A stretch of 64,000 nucleotides of DNA. It comes from Lysinibacillus sp. PLM2 (GTDB lineage Bacteria > Bacillota > Bacilli > Bacillales_A > Planococcaceae). A program made the translations under genes and the position numbers. Positions 53,002-60,743 of this stretch are shown in pieces. Positions within the stretch are counted from its first letter, which is position 1; each line of letters begins with the position of its first letter. The stretch covers positions 2,988,001 through 3,052,000 of the forward strand of contig AP025689.1 in NCBI GenBank assembly GCA_023168345.1, in the 5' to 3' direction. Below the pieces are notes generated by a model. The model saw only the letters and a program-made list of their open reading frames with translations. It was not told the DNA's origin and made no database searches.

Positions 53002-55532
53002 ACAATCTATTATATACGCAAAACGATTTAACGAAACTTGTTGAATCTCATGGTGGATCTATTCATTCACTTCCATACTCCATTCGGATGTTAATTGAAA
53101 ATATTAACAAAAATCGTTCTCACGATGCGGTTGAGGAACATCAAATTACTGCATTAATTAATTGGCAAGAAACACAGCATAAACAAATTGAAACACCATT
53201 TTTCCCAAAAAGAATAGTATTGCAGGACTATACAGGCATACCATTACTTGTTGATTTAGCTACATATAAATCATCGAAACAGCTTGAGCAAATAGAACCA
53301 GCTGTCCCAGTCGATTTAGTCATCGATCATTCATTAAATATTCAATTTACTAGTACTTCAAATGCATTTGAACAAAATCTCGCTCTAGAATATGAGCAAA
53401 ATGAAGAGCGCTATTCTTTCATTAAATGGGCTCAGCAGGGCATTAAAAAATTACGAGTTGTCCCCCCTTCCAACGGGATTGTACATCAAATTAACTTAGA
53501 ATATTTTACGGACCTACTATCGATCGAAAATGATTTCATTTCAACTGATTCTGTCATAGGAACAGATTCACATACACCTATGGTTAATGGTGTTGGTATT
53601 TTAGGTTGGGGTGTTGGCGGGATTGAGGCAGAAAGTGTCATGCTCGGTAACCCAATTTACTTTAAAATTCCGAAAGTAATTGGTATTGAACTAAAGGGGA
53701 ATTTACCTGAAACTTCAAACGCAACAGATTTAGCTCTTTATATTACACATTTCTTACGTCAGGAAAAAGAAGTAGTAGGTAATTTTGTTGAATTTTTTGG
53801 TGAAGGTTTAGACAGTTTATCTGTAGCAGACCGCGCAACAATTTCTAATATGGCTCCCGAATATGGCGCACAATTAAGTTACTTTCCAATTGATGAAAAA
53901 ACTTATCAATATTTAATTGATACGAATCGCTCAGAGAAAATACGCCTAGCAAAAGAATATTTCGACAGCCAATGCTTAAGCTACAATCCTTCGTCTATTC
54001 CAAACTATTCAATTCATCTAACAATCGACTTACGTAAAGTCTCAACCGTTATTGCAGGTCCAAATCGTCCTGAGATGAAACAATCGCTTACCTCTTTACC
54101 AGACGCATTTGCAAACTATTGCATCAATCAGCAAGAGATTAAACGAGATGAGACCCAACATCATGGAAAAATTGCCTTAGCCTCAATTACCAGTTGTACA
54201 AACACTTCAAATCCACAGCTAATGATTGCAGCTGGACTCATTGCAAAAAAAACAAATGAACTAGGCTTAACAGTGCCTAGCTTTACTAAACAATCGTTCA
54301 CACCAGGTTCAAAGGTTGTAACGAAGTACTTAGAATCGAGTGGACTATTAAAAGAATTAGAGAAACTCGGCTATTATATCGATGGCTATGGCTGCGCAAG
54401 TTGCTGTGGGAACAGTGGGAATCTACACCCTCAAATGATAGAAGCGATAGAACAAGATGGACTGGTTGCAGCATCGATTTTAAGCGGTAACCGAAACTTT
54501 GAGGCAAGGGTGCAACAACTAATTAAAGCGAATTTTTTAGCTTCCCCGCCTCTTGTAATAGCGTATTCGCTTGCTGGAACAGTTCAAATAAATCTTGAAG
54601 AACAGCCGATTCAAATAACAACTGATGGTAAGCCCGTTTATTTAAAGGATATTTGGCCATCTAAGGAAGAAATTCAGGAAATCATTGATCGTGATGTATC
54701 CGCTCCATTATTCGAAGAAAATTATAAAACAATTTTTCAAAACGAACGTTGGGCGGCGATTCCATCACAAACATCAACATTTTTCAATTGGGATGAACAA
54801 TCGACCTATATACAGCCATCACCCTTTTTCACATTAGAAAAATCACAAACTTTGCATCATTTAATGCCTTTGCTCGTTCTAGGGGATTCGATTACAACCG
54901 ATCATATCTCACCTGCTGGCTCCATTAAATTACAATCACCAGCTGGGCAATACTTAGTTGAAAAAGGTGTGGATCCTAAAGATTTTAATTCCTATGGCTC
55001 ACGTAGAGGGAATCATGAAGTGATGGTACGCGGCACTTTCCAAAATGTTCGTTTGAAAAATAAATTAGTCGCCCCTAAGGAAGGCGGTTTTACAAAGCAT
55101 ATTCCTTCTGGGGAAACGATGTCTGTTTATGATGCTTCTGTTAAATATGCAGAAACAGGTACGCCTCTTTGTATTTTTGCTGGAGAACTTTATGGGAATG
55201 GAAGCTCCCGAGATTGGGCAGCAAAAGGTCCTCTTCTATTAGGGGTTAAAACGATTTTTGCAAAAAGCTTCGAGCGTATTCATCGAAATAACCTAATCGG
55301 TGTTGGCATATTGCCTTTACAATTTAAGCAAGGTGATGATTATGAATCACTACAATTAGCGCGTTTTACAAGCTTTTCAGTTGAACTACCAAACGCATTA
55401 ACACCTGGACAATTAGTTACAGTACGTTGTTCTAGTGATTCAGAAACGTTTACATTTGAAGCGATTTTACGACTAGACACTCAATTTGAAATTGAGTTAT
55501 ATCGAAGAGGTGGGATTTTTGTAGGGCTTTAA
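52998..55532 (+). CDS. acnD: Aconitase-family 2-methylcitrate dehydratase, Fe/S dependent (AcnD)
   Basis: An 844-residue aconitase A-type protein. Substrate-binding DSVIGTDSHTPMVNGVGILG, the cluster cysteines in ASITSCTNTSNPQLM and GYGCASCCGNSGNL (C-x-x-C plus an extra Cys), LVLGDSITTDHISPAGSI and the C-terminal swivel domain NGSSRDWAAKGPLLLGVKTI are intact. The size is slightly below AcnA (about 890) and close to AcnD. With PrpF as coupled partner, dehydration of 2-methylcitrate to 2-methyl-trans-aconitate is the best call; ordinary aconitase activity is likely as well. No 2-methylcitrate synthase is in the window. Confidence 0.92.
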   Translation: MNNLLYTQNDLTKLVESHGGSIHSLPYSIRMLIENINKNRSHDAVEEHQITALINWQETQHKQIETPFFPKRIVLQDYTGIPLLVDLATYKSSKQLEQIEPAVPVDLVIDHSLNIQFTSTSNAFEQNLALEYEQNEERYSFIKWAQQGIKKLRVVPPSNGIVHQINLEYFTDLLSIENDFISTDSVIGTDSHTPMVNGVGILGWGVGGIEAESVMLGNPIYFKIPKVIGIELKGNLPETSNATDLALYITHFLRQEKEVVGNFVEFFGEGLDSLSVADRATISNMAPEYGAQLSYFPIDEKTYQYLIDTNRSEKIRLAKEYFDSQCLSYNPSSIPNYSIHLTIDLRKVSTVIAGPNRPEMKQSLTSLPDAFANYCINQQEIKRDETQHHGKIALASITSCTNTSNPQLMIAAGLIAKKTNELGLTVPSFTKQSFTPGSKVVTKYLESSGLLKELEKLGYYIDGYGCASCCGNSGNLHPQMIEAIEQDGLVAASILSGNRNFEARVQQLIKANFLASPPLVIAYSLAGTVQINLEEQPIQITTDGKPVYLKDIWPSKEEIQEIIDRDVSAPLFEENYKTIFQNERWAAIPSQTSTFFNWDEQSTYIQPSPFFTLEKSQTLHHLMPLLVLGDSITTDHISPAGSIKLQSPAGQYLVEKGVDPKDFNSYGSRRGNHEVMVRGTFQNVRLKNKLVAPKEGGFTKHIPSGETMSVYDASVKYAETGTPLCIFAGELYGNGSSRDWAAKGPLLLGVKTIFAKSFERIHRNNLIGVGILPLQFKQGDDYESLQLARFTSFSVELPNALTPGQLVTVRCSSDSETFTFEAILRLDTQFEIELYRRGGIFVGL

Positions 55533-56184
55533 TAGTTAGCTTTCTCTTATTAATTTTTACATTCTCAGTCAGTGCTGGTGCTAGAGTGGATGCGATTTGA
55601 TTAGGTTTAGCCGGAAATCACAACCGGCGTTGATTTCTAACAGTACTTAGTGAAGTTACTGAAGTTCCACCATAGTTTAACAGTTCATCAGCAACCAGAG
55701 ATTTTACAAAACCCTATAATAGGATTTATAAATTTCTTATTTATTGAAGTACCATGTTAACCTAACTTAGTTAATTAAACAATCCCTATTTATAACATTT
55801 CCTAGTCTAATTGTGTATTAAATATATTATTTATAGTTCTAATATCCCTCGTTTTATAAAGCAAGTTCAACAATAAACAACCGCTCATAATCAGTGTTAT
55901 GAGCGGTTGAACTTATTATCCCTATAAAAGATATGAAAATATAAAGTAAGAGCACCACAATATGCCATTTCGGAGGTAGAGTAAGTACTCTTATTCGCCA
56001 GATATTAATTATAACATGGTAAATTCCTACAATCAAACCTGTTTTTTGGTTTAATTATAGTTCCTCATAATCCTTTTCAACCTTAAAATTTATTAATTCT
56101 TACACCCATAATTGATGTTACAAGCGATTGATAGAATAACAGTTTAATATTTCTTTGCTATTCTGAAAAACATGAATTAATTAT
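55533..56184. other. Gap downstream of acnD
   Basis: About 650 bases with no gene I can support. A hairpin at 55878-55909 (CAACCGCTCATAA / TTATGAGCGGTTG, perfect 13 bp) may end the acnD transcript or a reverse transcript. The stretch at 55560-55700 is less AT-rich and may be decayed coding sequence of unknown origin. Confidence 0.45.
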
Positions 56185-56400
56185 CTAATTACTTCCTTTT
56201 TGAGGAGAAACTAGAATACTTAGACCATGTTCTTCTCCGTAATCCCACATTTTCACCCAAGGATATGTATTTTCAGGTAGAATGAAAGTACGTTCTTCTA
56301 ATGGTTGAATTGTTGACATATCACATTTAGTGCCATGTTCCTTGGTTGCTGGATGGATACTTATCTCTCTACCAGTGTCATTAAAGTATACAAATTTCAA
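56185..56400 (-). CDS. Small conserved hypothetical protein
   Basis: A 71-residue soluble protein beginning with TTG at 56400, with AGGAG 9 nt upstream. KFVYFNDTGREISIHPATKE, STIQPLEERTFILPENTYPW and VKMWDYGEEHGLSILVSPQK have the look of a small beta-sandwich protein known from Bacillales genomes without a function. It is monocistronic, and no upstream partner gene is seen. Confidence 0.65.
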   Translation of the reverse strand: MKFVYFNDTGREISIHPATKEHGTKCDMSTIQPLEERTFILPENTYPWVKMWDYGEEHGLSILVSPQKGSN

Positions 56401-56469
56401 ATTATCTCACTCCTAATTCCACATTATTTCCCAATGTTTTTTTAAATACCTAGTGTAAATTATAAAAAG

Positions 56470-56498
56470 GAGTATCCATACAATTTTAATGGATACTC
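56470..56498 (-). terminator. Intrinsic terminator, reverse strand
   Basis: GAGTATCCAT (56470-56479) and ATGGATACTC (56489-56498) form a 10-bp perfect stem followed on the reverse strand by CTTTTTATAATTT. No intact gene ends here, so it may belong to a lost gene. Confidence 0.7.
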
Positions 56499-56762
56499 TT
56501 GTTACAATATTATAATCTATAGTTCTGTAATATTGATATCTTCTGATTTTCTTTTTCAAACTTCTCCTTTGCTTCTTTGTTAAACTTCTTGCAATGATTT
56601 GAACTTCAAACAAATAAGATATGAGTTAATAAGGCATAATTGGCTATTAGTTGGGACCTACAAAAACTGGTGTTGATCGTTATTAAAATGGACGAATAGA
56701 TAATGGCAATTTTATGAGCGTGGAAGAAAAAACTTAAATAAGTTATATAAAGACGACAATGA

Positions 56763-56834
56763 ACATCCATGCACACTACAAAAAGGGCAATAGAAGAAGC
56801 CATCAATAAATTCGACAACTTAATGAGCATGTAA
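56763..56834 (+). pseudogene. Possible C-terminal relic of a tyrosine recombinase (integrase)
   Basis: One forward frame reads HTTKRAIEEAINKFDNLMSM and then stops. That is the kind of ending seen in phage-type tyrosine recombinases (D-x-Y-x-H-x-T plus a basic/acidic helix ending KF-x-x-LM). The position of the catalytic Tyr appears as Ser, and upstream sequence is full of stops, so it would be a decayed remnant. It lies 130 bp from the tmRNA-like attachment site. Confidence 0.35.
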
Positions 56835-56905
56835 AAAGCTCTAACATCGAATTTAACATTGAGTTGTTGAAATTAACTTCGATTCAATGAAATAGTGCAA
56901 AATAA

Positions 56906-56930
56906 AAAACCCTTCAAAATAAAGGGTTTT
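56906..56930 (-). terminator. Terminator downstream of the tmRNA 3'-end fragment
   Basis: AAAACCCTT and AAAGGGTTTT pair around a short loop; on the reverse strand the stem is followed by TTTTTTATT. It lies where the terminator of ssrA would lie. Confidence 0.75.
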
Positions 56931-56962
56931 GATACTGTTTGATATCCAATGATATCTATCTA

Positions 56963-56984
56963 TGGAGACGGCGGGAGTCGAACC
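56963..56984 (-). other. Fragment of the tmRNA (ssrA) 3' end, probable attachment site
   Basis: On the reverse strand GGTTCGACTCCCGCCGTCTCC followed by A matches the T-loop and acceptor stem at the 3' end of Bacillus tmRNA (TTCGACTCCC-x-CCGTCTCCA). The preceding reverse-strand CTGTTCCTGGA also resembles tmRNA, but no further tmRNA sequence is present. A 3'-end fragment with its terminator is the usual mark of an element integrated in ssrA. The intact gene would lie beyond the right edge of the window. Confidence 0.7.
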
Positions 56985-57565
56985 TAGTTTTTCCAGGAAC
57001 AGCTTCGCACGAGTTTTCATACAGCTTTTTTAGGAATATTTTATATTACCAACATCGGCTTTAACATCGGTTTACTTAAAATCAACCTATTCGGAGGCAA
57101 GAATCTAAAAAGAGCATAATTTACATTTATTGTACTAGTTGTTATTCCTTTTTGATTAACTATAATGAGCAAGCGCGGAAGGACTTTTAACTTTCAATAA
57201 GATGTTAACTTTATAGAAATTAATAAATTTTTATGAAGAGTATGTGTAGTATAAATTCTTTATTTATTATAGATAATTTTAACTAAATTATAAATTATTA
57301 TAAGTATGTTTATGGCTGAAATCTCTATATGTACATAACATAAATATATTGATATATATAATCAATATATAGACAATTCCTAGTAATTTTTTGAGTAAGA
57401 ATATATCACATATCACATTATTGATCGGAAAAATGGATTTAGGATAAACAAGTATTATAGATTTATGGATTTAACGAGAAACCATGAGATGCAAATTAAC
57501 ATTCCTTAAAATTACTACTTCAGCTTGCCCACCTTTTAATAGTTTTCTAAGAGCATGAACCTTAT
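56985..57565. other. AT-rich gap inside the accessory region
   Basis: About 580 bases with no supported gene, RNA or strong hairpin. Very AT-rich, with repeated ATATATAA-like stretches near 57330-57370. Confidence 0.45.
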
Positions 57566-57644
57566 TCAGCTAAAATTTGGCTTCCAAGGTTTTAATGTAA
57601 TGTTTGCTGATTTTGAATGTAATCTTGAAGGGTGTTTGGGATAC
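57566..57644 (-). pseudogene. C-terminal remnant of the DUF1643 gene, cut off by the IS21 element
   Basis: Joined across the element at the duplicated GATAC, the reverse strand continues the DUF1643 frame as RYPKHPSRLHSKSANI, LKPWKPNFS and a stop. PKHP-x-x-L is the conserved C-terminal motif of DUF1643 (G-x-P-x-HPL-x-L), absent from the truncated part at 60015-60519. The restored protein would be 192 residues. The fragment keeps frame through to its stop, so the insertion is recent. Confidence 0.85.
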
Positions 57645-57792
57645 TGTTTATTGCAAAATAGAAGTGCAGACATGTGCAACGAATTTGTACAGAGTCTAGC
57701 ACTTTTTTAGTGCCAAAAAAAATAGACTTGCCAGTCACCCCAAGTCGCTCTACTGTTAAAGTGTCGAATTTTACCAGTGGAGGAATGAAAGG

Positions 57793-59229
57793 ATGCTAGC
57801 AATGTCTGAAGTTAATTGTATCAAAACATTACGAAACGAAAAAGGATTATCTATCTCTGCAGTGGCAACTGCTATGAAAGTAAATTGGCGTACCGCCAAA
57901 AAGTATGGTGATGGGGAGCAACTACCTCAAGAAAAACTGTATATCAAAAAAGGTATGATGTATGAAGATGAAGAAAAATGGGGAGAAATCGTTAGTGATT
58001 GGCTTGAAGAAGATTTAAAAGTGAAGAAAAAGTTACGTCGGACAAATAAGAAAATGTACGAAGATTTACAATCGATGGGCTTTGAAGGATCCTATCGCAC
58101 AGTGTGTAATTACATTCAAGAATGGCGCTCAGCAGAAGATGATGAATTCAGTAAAGGTCATGAAAGATTAGATCATCCCGAAGGTGAAGCACAGTTGGAT
58201 TTTGGAACTATGGAGGCTGTTCAAGATGGAGAAATCGTGGATGTCCATGCATTAGTTATGTCCTTCCCAGCAAGTAATACTGGATTCGCAGTACCCATGC
58301 CTGGAGAAAATCTAGAATGTTTTTTAAGTGGATTACAACAACTGTTTAAGCAAGCTGGCGGTGTACCAATCAGTCTTAGAATTGATAATTTAACACCTGC
58401 GGTGAAAAAAGTAAGAAAAGGAGATTCGGAAGCAGAGTTAACGGAAGCTTTTCGTCATTTCCAAAATTACTATGGCTTCCAGGTTCAAGTTTGTAATCCT
58501 GAAAGTGGTAATGAAAAAGGTCATGTCGAACGAAAGGTTGGGTATGTTCGCTATAACTTCTTTAGCACCCCACCAGTCATTAAAGACTTAGAAGATTTAG
58601 GTGAGAAACTAGAACAACAGTTAAAGAAGGACCGTCAAAGGCTACATTATAAAAAAGAAGAACTGATTGAGGATTTATGGATACGGGAGCAGAAGCAATT
58701 ATTAAAATTACCTGAAAAACCTTATCCTGTTTTTAAGCAGTTTGCGATTAAATTTAACAAGTATAATGAATTCAAATTGGATCAACATTTCATTCATGTC
58801 CCAAGAGCGCGTAACTATGTGCAGCTATATTGCATCACCTATTGGGATAAGTTCAAAGTTATTACAAATGACGGTGAAATTTTATTAACGGATGCAAGAC
58901 CTTATATGAAAAAACGCCGTTTTATACCATGGAAAGATATTTTAAAAGATTGGTTGAAAAAGCCACGTGTAATCGGACATTCACGTTATACACCATATTT
59001 ACCAACACGTATAAAAGAATATTTAACAGTCCCATCCCTTGCGTTAAGAAAACAGCGTATTAATGAATTGATTACGCTTCTGGTAAACCATGAAATGAAA
59101 GAAATTGACCAGAATTTTTATGATTACATTGCAAAAAATATTGAAGAACAGGAACATCCTTACGGTGTCAATTGGACAGACTATGATGCATTATCTCCAA
59201 AGGGAACGGGGGTAACAACGCATGAATGA
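57793..59229 (+). CDS. istA: IS21-family transposase IstA
   Basis: A 478-residue transposase. An N-terminal helix-turn-helix (KGLSISAVATAMKVNWRTAK) precedes the DDE core: EGEAQLDFGTMEAVQDGEIV (first Asp), GVPISLRIDNLTPAVKKVRK (second Asp) and NPESGNEKGHVERKVGYVRY (Glu). A GGAGG site lies 9 nt before ATG 57793. It overlaps istB by 8 bp. The catalytic triad is complete, so the element is probably still mobile. Confidence 0.94.
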   Translation: MLAMSEVNCIKTLRNEKGLSISAVATAMKVNWRTAKKYGDGEQLPQEKLYIKKGMMYEDEEKWGEIVSDWLEEDLKVKKKLRRTNKKMYEDLQSMGFEGSYRTVCNYIQEWRSAEDDEFSKGHERLDHPEGEAQLDFGTMEAVQDGEIVDVHALVMSFPASNTGFAVPMPGENLECFLSGLQQLFKQAGGVPISLRIDNLTPAVKKVRKGDSEAELTEAFRHFQNYYGFQVQVCNPESGNEKGHVERKVGYVRYNFFSTPPVIKDLEDLGEKLEQQLKKDRQRLHYKKEELIEDLWIREQKQLLKLPEKPYPVFKQFAIKFNKYNEFKLDQHFIHVPRARNYVQLYCITYWDKFKVITNDGEILLTDARPYMKKRRFIPWKDILKDWLKKPRVIGHSRYTPYLPTRIKEYLTVPSLALRKQRINELITLLVNHEMKEIDQNFYDYIAKNIEEQEHPYGVNWTDYDALSPKGTGVTTHE

Positions 59230-59944
59230 AGCCATTCTTGAATTGTGTAAACAGCTTCGACTTGCCCATATAGCCGAAGCAATAGATGATGTTCCATTCA
59301 CAACGCCGGAAGAATTTATTTATCAACTTTTATTAAAAGAACAAAAGGGTCGTGAACAAGCCAAAATAGCAAGAAACTTGAAGCAAGCGCGATTCATCGA
59401 TACAAAAACATTGGAAACGTATGAATGGCATAAAGATATCAGCTTACCCAAGCATTTAACAAAAGAAGAATTAATGAAGTTAGATTTCATTCGAAGAAAA
59501 GAGAATTTAATTTTAGTAGGAGCGCCTGGCACGGGAAAAACTCATTTAGCTTCAGCGCTTGGTAGAAGAGCTTGTGAGCAAGGTTATGAGGTGCGTTTTT
59601 ATCGAGTATCACATTTAGTTGAAGAATTAGAGCAAGCACTTGTGATGGGAAAATTAAAGCAGTTTCGTAGTAAGTTAGAGAAAGTGGATTTGATGATTTT
59701 AGATGAAATGGGTTATCTTCCTTTTGGGAAAGAAGGAGCAGAATTATTGTTTCAAATTATATCAGAGTGTTACGAACAAAAAAGTTTAATTATTACGTCT
59801 AATTTAGAATTCAGTCAGTGGAATCGTATTTTCTCAGATTCACGTTTAACGGCAGCTCTAGTGGATCGCTTGATCCACCATGCCCATATCATTTCATATA
59901 CGGGTCAGAGCTTTCGTTTAGCCAACGCATTGTCGAGAAAATAG
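59222..59944 (+). CDS. istB: IS21 transposition helper ATPase IstB
   Basis: A 240-residue AAA+ ATPase. Walker A is LVGAPGTGKTHLASALG, Walker B is VDLMILDEMGYLPFGKEGAE, and the sensor segment is SLIITSNLEFSQWNRIFSDS followed by ALVDRLIHHAHII. Similar in layout to the IstB at 49473 but clearly a different copy. It ends 70 bp before the right terminal repeat. Confidence 0.95.
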   Translation: MNEAILELCKQLRLAHIAEAIDDVPFTTPEEFIYQLLLKEQKGREQAKIARNLKQARFIDTKTLETYEWHKDISLPKHLTKEELMKLDFIRRKENLILVGAPGTGKTHLASALGRRACEQGYEVRFYRVSHLVEELEQALVMGKLKQFRSKLEKVDLMILDEMGYLPFGKEGAELLFQIISECYEQKSLIITSNLEFSQWNRIFSDSRLTAALVDRLIHHAHIISYTGQSFRLANALSRK

Positions 59945-60014
59945 TAAAAATATTGGGTGGCAACACTCTGTATTTTTCATTGCAATTCTCTGCACTTTTA
60001 TCTTGCAAAATACA

Positions 60015-60519
60015 GATACCTACTTTCAGTAAAATCCTCGTCAATTACAAGAATATTTTTACCTTTAAAATATGTAAAGACTTTTTCAATACGTTTATCA
60101 TATAAATTTTGTAACGACTTATTTCCCTCTATCGTTCCCCATGCTACAACTACTGCTTCAACATGCTGTATTATTCTGTTAATCCATCTATCATTTATAT
60201 TTTCTTCGTCATTTTCTATAATTAAATTTACAATCTTATTTATATCTGTTCCATAATAACTATAAAGATTTAATATATACACATACTTAATTTTATTTAC
60301 GTAGGCAAGCTTTAAAATATTATTAACTGTTCTATCAGAATATTCTTCATCTGCACCACTTGGATTTTGCATAATAACGGCCATCTTTTTAGAACTATCA
60401 TTATCTAATTCTAACTTTAATACATACCTACTTTTTATATCTATATTTGTTTCTTTATTTCTAATAATCTTTGCCTTCATTTTTTTACTTATCACGTAAT
60501 CCTCATAATTAAATACCAT
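60015..60519 (-). pseudogene. DUF1643 gene, N-terminal 168 residues, truncated by IS21
   Basis: The frame from ATG 60519 (AGGTGA 7 nt upstream) runs into the IS21 element and stops at 59998 after five foreign residues. DUF1643 features are the core MAVIMQNPSGADEEYSDRTV, YVYILNLYSYYGTDIN and AVVVAWGTIEGN. The family is often found in mobile and defence-rich regions and has no proven activity. The missing C-terminus with its HP motif lies beyond the element at 57566-57644. A terminator separates it from the AIPR gene upstream, so it is a separate transcript. The truncated product lacks a conserved motif and is probably inactive. Confidence 0.88.
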
Positions 60520-60607
60520 AACTCCTTCACCTTTCTTTACACCTTATATATCAAACAACTAACTAAAATAAGGGTGTAAAATTTCATTTAATACGAGATC
60601 CCTTGTT

Positions 60608-60638
60608 AAAACACCTAACTATAAAAGTTAGGTGTTTT
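60608..60638 (-). terminator. Terminator of the FRG-AIPR operon
   Basis: AAAACACCTAACT (60608-60620) and AGTTAGGTGTTTT (60626-60638) form a perfect 13-bp stem with a 5-nt loop. It lies 106 bp downstream of the AIPR stop codon on the reverse strand. Confidence 0.9.
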
Positions 60639-60743
60639 ATCGTACTGAGAATGAATTATCATTATGACTTAAATTTTCTACTAGTGAGTACCCACACTTT
60701 AAATTTTCTGCTTTTACTTAAATAAATCACTTTCAACAGGTAT

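Larger units (their letters stand above)
57645..60014. mobile_element. IS21-family insertion sequence with GATAC target duplication
   Basis: A 2,370-bp element carrying istA and istB on the forward strand. It begins TGTTTATTGCAAAATAGAAG and ends with the complement of TGTATTTTGCAAGATAAAAG; similarity of the ends extends over about 50 bp (GTGCAGA..., TACAGAGT). GATAC at 57640-57644 is repeated exactly at 60015-60019, a 5-bp target duplication typical of the family. The element splits a DUF1643 gene. All parts look intact. Confidence 0.95.

Noticed and set aside
55854-56036. 60-residue hydrophobic reverse ORF
   Set aside because: Its 3' end is formed by the hairpin at 55878-55909, and the start has no good ribosome site.
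56413-56613. 66-residue basic reverse ORF
   Set aside because: It runs through the terminator at 56470-56498; it looks like chance coding in AT-rich DNA.
56606-56830. 74-residue hydrophobic reverse ORF
   Set aside because: No ribosome site; it is antisense to the possible integrase relic, whose forward frame is more protein-like.
59957-60256. Forward ORFs overlapping the right end of the second IS21 element
   Set aside because: They are antisense to the truncated DUF1643 gene and have no ribosome site.
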